Shown piece by piece: positions 25,725 to 33,814 of a stretch of 64,000 bases of DNA. A program made the translations under genes and the position numbers. The first letter of the stretch is position 1. Every line of letters starts with the position of its first letter. Below the pieces are notes generated by a model. That model made no database searches. It was not told where the DNA came from and saw nothing but the letters and a program-made list of their open reading frames with translations. Origin of the DNA: Firmicutes bacterium UBA5201 (GTDB lineage Bacteria; Bacillota; Clostridia; Peptostreptococcales; Acidaminobacteraceae); NCBI GenBank assembly GCA_002412775.1, contig DHVT01000011.1, positions 283,085 through 347,084 of the forward strand, read 5' to 3'.

Positions 25725-26954
25725 ATGAAAACTGTAGTGATTGGCATTATAATCATAATGTTTTTAGTGGATATCGGAATCTCAATTCTGAATTATAGAA
25801 ATAGGAATGCCCCGCTGCCGGATAATGTGGGAGATATATATGAAGAGCCTGAATATCAGCGGTGGCTAAGCTATTTTATGGAGAATTTCAGATTTGGAAT
25901 GATTCTGAAATGTCTCAATTTGCTCATCATGTCCAGTATGTTGTTGCTCGGTGGATTCGCTAAACTTGAGTCCATTAGTGCAATGTGGTTCCAAAATGAA
26001 ATTTTGCAAACGCTTTCGTTTATTGGAATATATTTTATGATTTACATGATATTGTCTTTACCATTTGATTATTATAAGACCTTTGTGATTGAAGAGAAAT
26101 ATGGATTCAATAAAATGACTCTCAAGACATTTGTCATGGATCAAGTCAAGGGACTCCTTGTTGGTGCTGTACTCGGTGGTGGACTATTGGCTTTGATCAA
26201 TGTCATATATTTGATGTTTAACGATCGCATGTTCTTATTTATAGTGTTGTCATGGGTTGTGGTCACAATTGTTATGGTCCTTATGATTTTAATGAACACC
26301 AGATTTTTCGTAAAATTATTTAACAAGCTCTCCCCAGTGGAGGAAGGTGCTCTCAAAAATAGAATCCAAAAGTTGGCTTTGGAGACCGGTTTTGAAATTC
26401 AATCCATCTTTATTATGGATGCCTCGCGTCGCTCCACCAGACTCAATGCATTTTTTAGTGGCATGGGAAGAGTGAGGGACGTTGTCCTATTTGATACCTT
26501 GATTGAAAAATTAAGTGAGGATGAAGTCATGGCTGTCCTTGCACACGAACTTGGCCATGCCAGCCATAAGGATGTACAAAAGATGTTCCTGAGACAAATC
26601 GTATTCTTTGGACTGTTCATGGCAGTGCTAGGTCTTGTTCTAGGGAGTGAGACCTTACCGCTTGCATTTGGACTGAGTGGAATTCATTTCGGTTTCAGTC
26701 TCATTCTTTTTTCTGTATTCGTTCAGCCGCTCAGTTTTATGCTCAGTATTCCTATCAATGCGTTAAGTAGAAAAGCTGAGTATGCCGCGGATGCGTTTTC
26801 TGCTGAATACATCGATCGTAAGCATATGATCAGCGCTCTAAAGTTGTTGTCTCAAGAGAATTTTTCAAATCTGTCACCACATCCGATTTATGTGCTGATG
26901 CATTATACACATCCGCCAGTTGCATTGAGGATCGATGCGATCAACAAAATATGA
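25725..26954 (+). CDS. M48 family membrane metalloprotease (Ste24/HtpX-like)
   Basis: A 409-residue integral membrane protein with an N-terminal hydrophobic region, a Peptidase_M48_N-like region containing P-F-D-Y-Y-K-T-F-V-I-E-E-K-Y-G-F-N-K, and a catalytic domain with the zinc motif H-E-L-G-H near residue 275 and the third ligand in E-Y-A-A-D. This layout is closer to the eukaryotic CaaX protease Ste24 than to short HtpX. It probably cleaves membrane or misfolded proteins. The ATG at 25725 has GGAGG upstream; the ATG at 25713 lies before that site. Confidence 0.88.
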   Translation: MKTVVIGIIIIMFLVDIGISILNYRNRNAPLPDNVGDIYEEPEYQRWLSYFMENFRFGMILKCLNLLIMSSMLLLGGFAKLESISAMWFQNEILQTLSFIGIYFMIYMILSLPFDYYKTFVIEEKYGFNKMTLKTFVMDQVKGLLVGAVLGGGLLALINVIYLMFNDRMFLFIVLSWVVVTIVMVLMILMNTRFFVKLFNKLSPVEEGALKNRIQKLALETGFEIQSIFIMDASRRSTRLNAFFSGMGRVRDVVLFDTLIEKLSEDEVMAVLAHELGHASHKDVQKMFLRQIVFFGLFMAVLGLVLGSETLPLAFGLSGIHFGFSLILFSVFVQPLSFMLSIPINALSRKAEYAADAFSAEYIDRKHMISALKLLSQENFSNLSPHPIYVLMHYTHPPVALRIDAINKI

Positions 26955-26961
26955 TGTTATA

Positions 26962-27010
26962 AAAAATAAGATGTGAATTGCAGCTTCGCTACAATTCACA
27001 TCTTATTTTT
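26962..27010. terminator. long bidirectional terminator
   Basis: A 19-bp perfect stem (AAAAATAAGATGTGAATTG with its complement) extends into an inner AGC-ttc-GCT hairpin; A- and T-runs lie on both sides. It separates the converging M48 protease and ychF genes. Confidence 0.9.
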
Positions 27011-27074
27011 CGCGTAGTTAAGTTTCCGAAGGAAACTTATTAGCGTCTCAGCCTATGTCGACCTATATTTCTCC

Positions 27075-28166
27075 TTATACGTTGAATCTGAAAAGAATGA
27101 CATCGCCATCTTGTATGACATAATCCTTGCCTTCAAGTCTTACTTTTCCGACGTCTTTCGCAGCGGCCATATTGCCATATGCTTTAAGATCCTCAAAAGC
27201 GATTGTTTCTGCTCTTATGAAGCCACGTTCGATATCCGAATGGATTTTACCACCAGCTTGAGGTGCTTTTGTGCCTCTTTTGATATCCCATGCTCTTACT
27301 TCCTGAGGTCCAGCGGTTAGAAAACTGATGAGATCGAGTAGGTGATAGCTGGATCGGATCAACTGGTCGAGTCCGGATTCATTAAGACCGAGTTCTTCCA
27401 AGAAGGCTTGACGATCCTCATCTTCAAGTTCAGCGATTTCCTGCTCGACTTTTCCACAGATCACAACCACTTCAGCATTCTCGGATTCGGCAAAAGTGCG
27501 AACTTGTTTCACATAGTCATTTTCCTCACCAGCTGCTATATCATCTTCAGAGACGTTTGCGCAATAGATGATGGGTTTATTGGATAAAAGATTGAGCGAC
27601 TTGACAAACTCACGTTCTTCGGGCTCAAGCTCCATCGTTCTGACATTGAGTCCCGAATCTAGAACAGTCTTGATCCGTTCCAGAATCCCGAGTTCAGCTA
27701 ATGCTGTCTTATCAGATTTGGCTTGTTTGACTGTTTTGGCAATTCTTCTTTCGAGCATTTCAGAGTCTGCCAAAATGAGTTCGATGTTTATGGTTTCGAT
27801 GTCATCCAGTGGTCCGATTTTTCCTTCCACGTGTACGACGTTATCATCCTCAAAACATCTTACCACATGTACAATTGCAGCTACTTCTCTTATATGGCTC
27901 AAAAATTGATTGCCTAGACCTTCGCCTTTGGATGCACCTCTCACAAGGCCGGCGATGTCATAGAATTCAATCGCTGTATTGACTATTTTTTTTGAGTCGT
28001 ACATGTCCCTCAGTACATTCAGCCTTTTATCGGGAACTGCAACAACGCCAACATTTGGTTCAATGGTACAGAATGGATAGTTCGCACTTTCAGCGCCAGC
28101 TTTGGTGATAGCGTTGAAAAGAGTGCTCTTACCTACGTTTGGTAAGCCTACGATACCTAATTTCAT
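27075..28166 (-). CDS. ychF: ribosome-binding ATPase YchF
   Basis: A 363-residue Obg-like P-loop protein. Walker A is G-L-P-N-V-G-K-S-T at residues 6-14, with D-I-A-G-L-V-R-G-A as the G3 region and a C-terminal TGS domain (P-Q-A-G-G-K-I-H-S-D-I-E-R-G-F-I). YchF prefers ATP to GTP, binds ribosomes and affects stress responses. Length and motifs are standard. AAGGAAGG precedes the ATG. It is transcribed alone, divergent from ymfF. Confidence 0.97.
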   Translation of the reverse strand: MKLGIVGLPNVGKSTLFNAITKAGAESANYPFCTIEPNVGVVAVPDKRLNVLRDMYDSKKIVNTAIEFYDIAGLVRGASKGEGLGNQFLSHIREVAAIVHVVRCFEDDNVVHVEGKIGPLDDIETINIELILADSEMLERRIAKTVKQAKSDKTALAELGILERIKTVLDSGLNVRTMELEPEEREFVKSLNLLSNKPIIYCANVSEDDIAAGEENDYVKQVRTFAESENAEVVVICGKVEQEIAELEDEDRQAFLEELGLNESGLDQLIRSSYHLLDLISFLTAGPQEVRAWDIKRGTKAPQAGGKIHSDIERGFIRAETIAFEDLKAYGNMAAAKDVGKVRLEGKDYVIQDGDVILFRFNV

Positions 28167-28228
28167 GAATAACCTTCCTTTATATAAACAATTATTGTGC
28201 TCAATTCACATCATTAAATTATAAACCA

Positions 28229-28257
28229 TTAACAACACAATGTAAATAAGTTATAAT
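28229..28257 (+). promoter_or_regulatory. promoter of the ymfF-ymfH-lgt operon
   Basis: TTAACA (28229-28234), a 17-bp spacer and TATAAT (28252-28257), 39 nt before the first ATG. Confidence 0.7.
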
Positions 28258-28296
28258 GGATAAAGGCAATTGAATCTAAGATAAGGATGTGACATT

Positions 28297-29568
28297 ATGA
28301 TCGATATGACACAGTATTTTGAATTGACTCCCGGAGTCAATCTGCACCTGGTCAAATCCAGGAAATTTAAAACGGTATTGTATGGCGTTTATATCAAACG
28401 ACCATTGAATGATAGTGAAGTCTCTTTAAATGCGTTGTTGTCAAGGGTGATCGACAAGGTAAGCTCTGTTTATCCCACACAAAAAGAGATGAGCAGCGCT
28501 CTTGAAAATCTGTATGGTGCAATCATAGTTTCTGATATTCACAAATATGGTGAAAAACAGATGATTCAGATCAAAATGCAAGTTCCCGGAGCACAATATG
28601 TCGGGGAAGAGAGTGTGACAGCCCAAGCACTTCAGTTTATAGACCAGATACTAAACCGTCCTAAATTAGTGGATGGCGGATTTGATCCCGAGATTTTCGA
28701 ATCTGAGAAATTGGGACTTATTTCTGAAGTGGAAATGAGAAAAGATGATAAAGATGGATGGGCACTCAGTCTTTGCGTAGAAAATATGAGTGAGAACGAA
28801 CCCTATAGAATCCATGAATATGGTAATGTGGAAGCCATTAGGAAAATCACTCCTGTATCACTTTATGAACATTACCAAAAAGTGCTTGAGACCTCATCGA
28901 TTGATGTGATTGTCATCGGAGATTTTGAACCGGAGACCATGAAAAGTGAGATTGAAAATAATCTTCACTTTTATGAGGGAGAACGCGAACCCGTAGCTCG
29001 AGAAGATATCATATATCATCCGGATCAGATCAAACGCGTGGTAGAAGAACATGATATCGCCCAAGGCAAACTGGCCATGGGGTACAGAATCAATATCCCT
29101 TATGAAAGCGATGAATATCTTCCTGCGTTCATGGCGACCATAGTACTTGGTTACGGAGGCAGCTCCAAGCTGTTTAAAATCGTCAGGGAGAGAGAAGGTC
29201 TATGCTATACTGTATTTGCAAGAGCAGACAAATTCAAGTCTGTATTGTTGATCTATGCAGGAGTTGATTTTGACAAGTTCGACAAAGCGGAAAACTTGAT
29301 CATCGAACAGGTAGAGGCGTTAAAAAGCGGCGATATATCCGATGATGAACTCGCAATAGCCAAAAAAACCTTGATTTCGAATCTTCAATCCTTATCGGAT
29401 TATCAAAATTCTTATATCAACTATTATTATAATCAATATCTGACAAAGGGAACACTTGATTTGGAAGAATACATTGAGCGAATCAACAGACTTGAAAAGA
29501 ACGACCTCATAATGGCCGCGAAACATTTTGAACTCGACACCATAGTACGCTTGAAAGGGGAGGAATAA
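28297..29568 (+). CDS. ymfF: M16 peptidase-like protein YmfF, inactive type
   Basis: A 423-residue M16-family protein without the inverted zinc motif H-x-x-E-H, as expected for the non-catalytic half of a two-subunit M16 protease. Y-G-G-S-S-K-L-F-K-I-V-R-E-R-E-G-L-C-Y near residue 285 is the conserved R-E-x-x-G-L-x-Y motif of the M16 C-domain. The partner YmfH follows after 1 nt. In Bacillus the ymfF-ymfH pair is linked to the 5-aminopentanol modification of elongation factor P; whether that holds here is not shown. Confidence 0.85.
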   Translation: MIDMTQYFELTPGVNLHLVKSRKFKTVLYGVYIKRPLNDSEVSLNALLSRVIDKVSSVYPTQKEMSSALENLYGAIIVSDIHKYGEKQMIQIKMQVPGAQYVGEESVTAQALQFIDQILNRPKLVDGGFDPEIFESEKLGLISEVEMRKDDKDGWALSLCVENMSENEPYRIHEYGNVEAIRKITPVSLYEHYQKVLETSSIDVIVIGDFEPETMKSEIENNLHFYEGEREPVAREDIIYHPDQIKRVVEEHDIAQGKLAMGYRINIPYESDEYLPAFMATIVLGYGGSSKLFKIVREREGLCYTVFARADKFKSVLLIYAGVDFDKFDKAENLIIEQVEALKSGDISDDELAIAKKTLISNLQSLSDYQNSYINYYYNQYLTKGTLDLEEYIERINRLEKNDLIMAAKHFELDTIVRLKGEE

Positions 29569-29569
29569 T

Positions 29570-30862
29570 ATGGGTTTTGAACATGAAGACTATTGCCAAT
29601 ATATCGATGAATCTATTTTTTATAAAAAACTGGAATCCGGACTTGAAGTCTATGTGTTGCCCAAAAAGCATTTTGCAAAAAAATACGCTTTTTTTGGCAC
29701 CCATTATGGCGGAATGAACAATATATTCGAAGTGGATGGCCTTGGAAGAGTGGAAATGCCACAAGGAATAGCGCATTTTCTCGAACATCAGATTTTTGAG
29801 GACGAGCTGGAAAGCACATTTGAAAAATTCGAAAAAATTGGCGCAAGCGTCAATGCATATACAAGCAACGGTTCAACGGTATATCATATAGAGACAGTTG
29901 AGGAGTTTGACAAAGCGCTTGAAATGCTCATGAATTTCGTTCTCGACGTTCAGATTACAGAAAAAAGTGTTGAAAAAGAGAAAGAAGTCATCATCCAGGA
30001 AATCAAGATGTATGAAGATGAACCTGAATGGCAGATGGGCACAAATCTGATGCTGAACATGTATCATTCACATCCTGTCAAAGATGATATAGCTGGAACA
30101 GTTGAATCTGTCAGGTCAACCACAAAGGAACAGTTGCTTAAGTGCTATGAGTATTTCTACAACCCAAACAACATGGCAATGTTTGTCTTTGGAGATGTGG
30201 ACCCCGGTCATATCTTTGAACTGATCGAGGCCAATCAAACCGAAGCGTTCATAAAAAGAAAAACCACTCCCAGACTGATCATGCCGAACGAACCATTCCG
30301 AATTGTTCGTCCGAAAAGCATCATTACGAAGTCCATTGCAAAAGATAGTATGATTGTTGGTTTCAAATCAAATCCCGACATCAGAAAAGAAGATCGTGAA
30401 CTTAAACTCGCAGCGCTTAGAGTAGCGAGTGATATGATGTTCGGTAAAAGCAGCGCAGCATTCTCCCGCGCTTACGAAAAAGGATGGATCACTGAAAGTT
30501 ATGACATGGATGTTCAACTTGGTGACGGTTATGCTTATGCCGTTTTCGGTAATCAAACCGATCATGTCGATTTGCTTCATGAAGAAATTCTCCGCACCCT
30601 CGAATCTCATTTGAACAACGGTTTCGAATACGAGGATTTTCTTAGGATGAAAAGAAAGCTGCTCGGAAGGTTTGTGGCGTCATTCAATTCATTGCAATCC
30701 ATTGCAAGCAATTATACGTTTAAGAAAATGAGAGGTTTCGATCTATTTGAACAGGTGGAGGCATTCAACAAATTGTCATACGACGACATTCAAAATTCTG
30801 TGAAGACTTTTTATGATTTGTCCAATTCCAGTATGTCAGCCATGATTAAAGATAAAAAATAA
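29570..30862 (+). CDS. ymfH: M16 family zinc protease YmfH
   Basis: A 430-residue M16 protease with the inverted zinc motif H-F-L-E-H at about residues 66-70 (G-I-A-H-F-L-E-H) and the downstream glutamate in E-K-E-K-E-V-I-I-Q-E-I. The C-terminal half carries the companion domain. It should form a heterodimer with the YmfF-like protein encoded 1 nt upstream, with this subunit supplying catalysis. lgt follows 11 nt later. Confidence 0.88.
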   Translation: MGFEHEDYCQYIDESIFYKKLESGLEVYVLPKKHFAKKYAFFGTHYGGMNNIFEVDGLGRVEMPQGIAHFLEHQIFEDELESTFEKFEKIGASVNAYTSNGSTVYHIETVEEFDKALEMLMNFVLDVQITEKSVEKEKEVIIQEIKMYEDEPEWQMGTNLMLNMYHSHPVKDDIAGTVESVRSTTKEQLLKCYEYFYNPNNMAMFVFGDVDPGHIFELIEANQTEAFIKRKTTPRLIMPNEPFRIVRPKSIITKSIAKDSMIVGFKSNPDIRKEDRELKLAALRVASDMMFGKSSAAFSRAYEKGWITESYDMDVQLGDGYAYAVFGNQTDHVDLLHEEILRTLESHLNNGFEYEDFLRMKRKLLGRFVASFNSLQSIASNYTFKKMRGFDLFEQVEAFNKLSYDDIQNSVKTFYDLSNSSMSAMIKDKK

Positions 30863-30873
30863 CGGAGGCATCA

Positions 30874-31617
30874 ATGAATAAAATCGCATTTGAAATATTT
30901 GGGCTACAGATTGCATGGTACGGCATCATCATCGCATCCGCAATGTTGATCGGGACCATGATTTTACTGAAAGTAGGAAAAAAATACGGTTATAAAGAAA
31001 ACGACATCTTGGATTTGGTCATGGTGGTATTGCCTATGGCAATCGTATTTGCTAGAATTTACTATGTGATCTTCGAATGGTCCTATTACTCGCAAAATCC
31101 TTCTATGATCTTTGCATTCAGAGAAGGCGGTCTTGCTATACATGGTGGAATTATTGGCGGTGTATTGGGCGGTTGGATTGTTTGTAAATATAAGAAATTG
31201 AATTTCGGAGATTTGGCGGATATGGTTTCAATGCCGCTCATCCTCGGTCAGGCCATCGGAAGATGGGGCAACTTCATCAATCAGGAGGCGCATGGCGGAC
31301 CTACAGATCTACCTTGGGGAATCATGGTGGACGGAGTGAAGGTCCATCCCACATTTTTATATGAATCCATTTGGAATCTCATGATTTTCACAACATTGGT
31401 GTTCACATTCAAAAACCGAAAGTTTTACGGAGAGCATTTTGTTAAATATCTGGTTTTATACTCAGTGGGCAGATTTTTCATCGAAGGAATGAGAACAGAT
31501 AGCTTGATGTTTGGACCCCTTAGGATTGCACAGGTTTTCAGTTTGGTTTCTATAATTGTCGGAATAATTTTCATTATAATAGTAAGAAAAAAAAGATTAT
31601 GGAAAATTAAGGAATAA
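30874..31617 (+). CDS. lgt: prolipoprotein diacylglyceryl transferase
   Basis: A 247-residue membrane enzyme with about seven helices that transfers diacylglycerol from phosphatidylglycerol to the lipobox cysteine of prolipoproteins. The essential H-G-G motif (I-H-G-G-I-I-G-G) and the Lgt signature G-R-W-G-N-F-I-N-Q-E-A-H-G-G are both present. AACGGAGG precedes the ATG. It closes the ymfF-ymfH-lgt unit, before a strong terminator. Confidence 0.96.
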   Translation: MNKIAFEIFGLQIAWYGIIIASAMLIGTMILLKVGKKYGYKENDILDLVMVVLPMAIVFARIYYVIFEWSYYSQNPSMIFAFREGGLAIHGGIIGGVLGGWIVCKYKKLNFGDLADMVSMPLILGQAIGRWGNFINQEAHGGPTDLPWGIMVDGVKVHPTFLYESIWNLMIFTTLVFTFKNRKFYGEHFVKYLVLYSVGRFFIEGMRTDSLMFGPLRIAQVFSLVSIIVGIIFIIIVRKKRLWKIKE

Positions 31618-31649
31618 CTTATTGGGACCATAGTACTGTTTGTACCTGA

Positions 31650-31685
31650 AAAGGTGACTTTATCAATATAAAGTCACCTTTTTTT
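31650..31685 (+). terminator. intrinsic terminator
   Basis: AAAGGTGACTTTAT pairs with ATAAAGTCACCTTT around a very short loop, then T-rich. It separates lgt from the mraZ promoter. Confidence 0.9.
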
Positions 31686-31686
31686 G

Positions 31687-31715
31687 TTGCATTTATTTAA
31701 AAAAAAGTTTACAAT
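31687..31715 (+). promoter_or_regulatory. mraZ operon promoter
   Basis: TTGCAT (31687-31692), a 17-bp spacer and TACAAT (31710-31715). It begins right after the upstream terminator, and the MraZ-box repeats start 10 nt downstream of the -10 box, across the expected transcription start. Confidence 0.65.
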
Positions 31716-31724
31716 AAGCATAAG

Positions 31725-31750
31725 AAGTGGTGCAAAGTGTAGTGAAGTGG
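31725..31750 (+). promoter_or_regulatory. MraZ operator: three 10-bp-spaced repeats
   Basis: AAGTGG (31725-31730), AAGTGT (31735-31740) and AAGTGG (31745-31750) recur with exact 10-bp period. This matches the AAAGTG(G/T) boxes and helical-turn spacing described for MraZ binding upstream of dcw clusters. A weaker GAAAGAC continues the phase at 31754. Confidence 0.75.
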
Positions 31751-31787
31751 GATGAAAGACCATGAATTTGGATTGAAAAGGTGATAA

Positions 31788-32228
31788 ATGATGTTTACCG
31801 GTGAATACAAACACGCAGTTGATGCGAAAAATCGTTTGAGTATACCATCCAAATTCAGAGATAAACTTGGTGATGTATTCTACATCACAAAAGGACTTGA
31901 CCATTGTCTTTTTGTTTTCTCACTCGGAGAATGGGAATTGTTTGAGCAAAAGCTCAAAGCATTGCCACTTTCAAACAACAAGGCAAGAGCCTTTGCCAGA
32001 TCTTTTTTTGCAGGTGCCAGCGAGTGTGAACTCGACAAGCAGGGTCGTGTATTGATTCCTCAAAATTTGAGGGACCATGCGAAAATTGAGAAAGATGTCT
32101 ACGTGAACGGCACAGGGTCTCGGATTGAAATCTGGGATGCATCAACTTGGGAAGCATACAATGAATTCTTGACAGCAAACATGGATGAATTGGCTGAAGA
32201 CATGGAATCTTTAGGAATAAGTTTTTAA
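31788..32228 (+). CDS. mraZ: transcriptional regulator MraZ
   Basis: A 146-residue protein with two SpoVT/AbrB-like MraZ domains, each with the D-x-K-x-R motif: D-A-K-N-R-L-S-I-P in the first and D-K-Q-G-R-V-L-I-P in the second. It forms a ring-shaped oligomer that binds direct repeats upstream of its own operon and represses division genes. The matching repeats lie 38-63 nt before the start. Two adjacent ATGs (31788 and 31791) are possible; AAAGGTG is the ribosome site. Confidence 0.96.
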   Translation: MMFTGEYKHAVDAKNRLSIPSKFRDKLGDVFYITKGLDHCLFVFSLGEWELFEQKLKALPLSNNKARAFARSFFAGASECELDKQGRVLIPQNLRDHAKIEKDVYVNGTGSRIEIWDASTWEAYNEFLTANMDELAEDMESLGISF

Positions 32229-32240
32229 AAGGAGTAGATT

Positions 32241-33173
32241 ATGGAATTTAGTCATGTAAGCATCTTGCTGAAAGAGTGTATGGACGGTCTTGACATCAAA
32301 CCTGATGGCATCTACGTGGATGGCACCCTTGGCGGAGGCGGACACACCTTTAAACTCATCCAATTCATAGATGGTGGAAAAGTCATTGGTATCGATCAGG
32401 ATCAGGATGCGTTAGAGGCGGCATCCAAAAGATTATCCATATTCGGAGATAAGTTCATTCCGGTGCACAATAATTTTTCAAACCTTTTGGAAGTGCTTGA
32501 AACTCTTGGAATAAAGAAAATAGATGGATTTCTACTGGATCTCGGAGTGTCATCCTATCAACTGGATGAAGCCGAGCGAGGTTTCTCGTATATGAATGAT
32601 GGGCAACTGGATATGCGTATGAACCAAGAAGATGAATTTTCAGCCTACGATGTGGTCAATACCTATTCAGAAGATGAGTTGACTCGAATCATCAGAGAAT
32701 ATGGTGAAGAGAATTGGGCAAACAGAATAGCCAAGTTCATAGTGGAAGCAAGAAGCGAAAAGCCTCTTGAGACAACTTTCGAACTGGTTGACATCATAAA
32801 AAACGCTATTCCCGCAAGTGCCAGAAAGGATGGTCCACATCCCGCAAAACGTACATTCCAGGCTATAAGAATAGAAGTCAACAATGAACTCAAAATCATT
32901 GAAAAAACAATAGAAGATGCAGTTTCTGTGATGAACAAGGGCGGACGTGTTGCGATTATAACATTCCATTCCCTGGAAGACAGAATCGTCAAGAACACTT
33001 TCAAGAAATTGGCGCAAGGATGCATTTGTCCACCTGAATTTCCGGTTTGCATATGCAACAACAAACCCAAAGTGAAGATCATTTCCAGAAAACCTATATT
33101 ACCATCGGAACGGGAAGTTATCGATAATCCTCGAGCAAGGAGTGCCAAATTGAGGATTGCAGAGAAAAAATAG
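32241..33173 (+). CDS. rsmH: 16S rRNA (cytosine1402-N4)-methyltransferase
   Basis: A 310-residue SAM-dependent enzyme (formerly MraW) that methylates N4 of C1402 in the 16S rRNA P site. H-V-S-I-L-L-K-E at the start, the SAM loop D-G-T-L-G-G-G-G-H, D-L-G-V-S-S-Y-Q-L-D and the late F-H-S-L-E-D-R-I-V-K are the family motifs. AAAAGGAG precedes the ATG. It follows mraZ after 12 nt in the standard order. Confidence 0.97.
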   Translation: MEFSHVSILLKECMDGLDIKPDGIYVDGTLGGGGHTFKLIQFIDGGKVIGIDQDQDALEAASKRLSIFGDKFIPVHNNFSNLLEVLETLGIKKIDGFLLDLGVSSYQLDEAERGFSYMNDGQLDMRMNQEDEFSAYDVVNTYSEDELTRIIREYGEENWANRIAKFIVEARSEKPLETTFELVDIIKNAIPASARKDGPHPAKRTFQAIRIEVNNELKIIEKTIEDAVSVMNKGGRVAIITFHSLEDRIVKNTFKKLAQGCICPPEFPVCICNNKPKVKIISRKPILPSEREVIDNPRARSAKLRIAEKK

Positions 33174-33190
33174 TCCCAGGAGGGGTTGCT

Positions 33191-33709
33191 ATGACGGCTA
33201 GAATCGAATCATCCGCTTATGAAATTGAACAATTCAACTATTCACAATCCGAAAAAATCGTGAGTATAAAGAAAAAAAGACTTGAGCGCGAAAAAGCAAA
33301 AAAGAAAGCGTTTAATCAAGTTGTCAACTTGTTTTGTTCTGTCGCGATTGTATTGGTATTTGCGGTCATATTCGGCTCAATCATATTTCAAAACTCTCTC
33401 GTCAACGAAGCAAAATATGATATATTCAATTTGAAGGCCGAGATTAAATCGCTCAATGCAAAGGTTGAGGAAATGAACGCTAAAATCGAAAACCACACAG
33501 AACTGAACAATATTGAGAGAATCGCCACTGAGGAACTGAACATGCAGTATCCATCCAAGGAGCAACTCGTCTATATTGACTCAAATTATAATTATGCACT
33601 GGAAACGCCTAAATTCCAAACTGCTGAAGGTAGTGACGTTGGCACAGGCAATTCTTCGGATCAACTTGTCCATGATTTGGTTTTAGCCCTGTTCAGGACC
33701 AATAACTGA
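33191..33709 (+). CDS. ftsL: FtsL-like septum formation initiator
   Basis: A 172-residue bitopic membrane protein: a basic N-terminus (K-K-K-R-L-E-R-E-K-A-K-K-K), one helix at about 43-67, then a short coiled coil (about 72-110) with leucine spacing. Position between rsmH and the class B PBP, size and topology identify it as FtsL, which with DivIB and DivIC recruits and activates the septal synthase. Sequence conservation of FtsL is low, so the call rests on context. A terminator follows directly. Confidence 0.8.
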   Translation: MTARIESSAYEIEQFNYSQSEKIVSIKKKRLEREKAKKKAFNQVVNLFCSVAIVLVFAVIFGSIIFQNSLVNEAKYDIFNLKAEIKSLNAKVEEMNAKIENHTELNNIERIATEELNMQYPSKEQLVYIDSNYNYALETPKFQTAEGSDVGTGNSSDQLVHDLVLALFRTNN

Positions 33710-33721
33710 CACAATCATAAT

Positions 33722-33745
33722 AGCCTGCGAAAGCAGGCTTTTTTT
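33722..33745 (+). terminator. intrinsic terminator inside the dcw cluster
   Basis: AGCCTGC and GCAGGCT pair around four bases and run into T7. It separates ftsL from the PBP gene, which has its own promoter immediately downstream. Confidence 0.85.
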
Positions 33746-33758
33746 ACTTCAACAATAA

Positions 33759-33786
33759 TTGATTAATCCTAATGTTGCGTTATAAT
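33759..33786 (+). promoter_or_regulatory. promoter of the PBP-mraY-murD-ftsW unit
   Basis: TTGATT (33759-33764), a 16-bp spacer and TATAAT (33781-33786), 28 nt before the PBP ATG. Confidence 0.7.
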
Positions 33787-33814
33787 AGTAGTAGTGATTA
33801 TTTGGAGGCAACAC

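Noticed and set aside
27020..27038. AAGTTTCC-GAA-GGAAACTT hairpin after the 26962-27010 terminator
   Set aside because: It has no T-run on either strand and lies outside a recognisable regulator site; perhaps a second weak stem in the ychF 3' region.
32663..33148. 161-residue minus-strand frame inside rsmH
   Set aside because: It is a shadow of the strongly conserved rsmH frame, without a ribosome site or family match.
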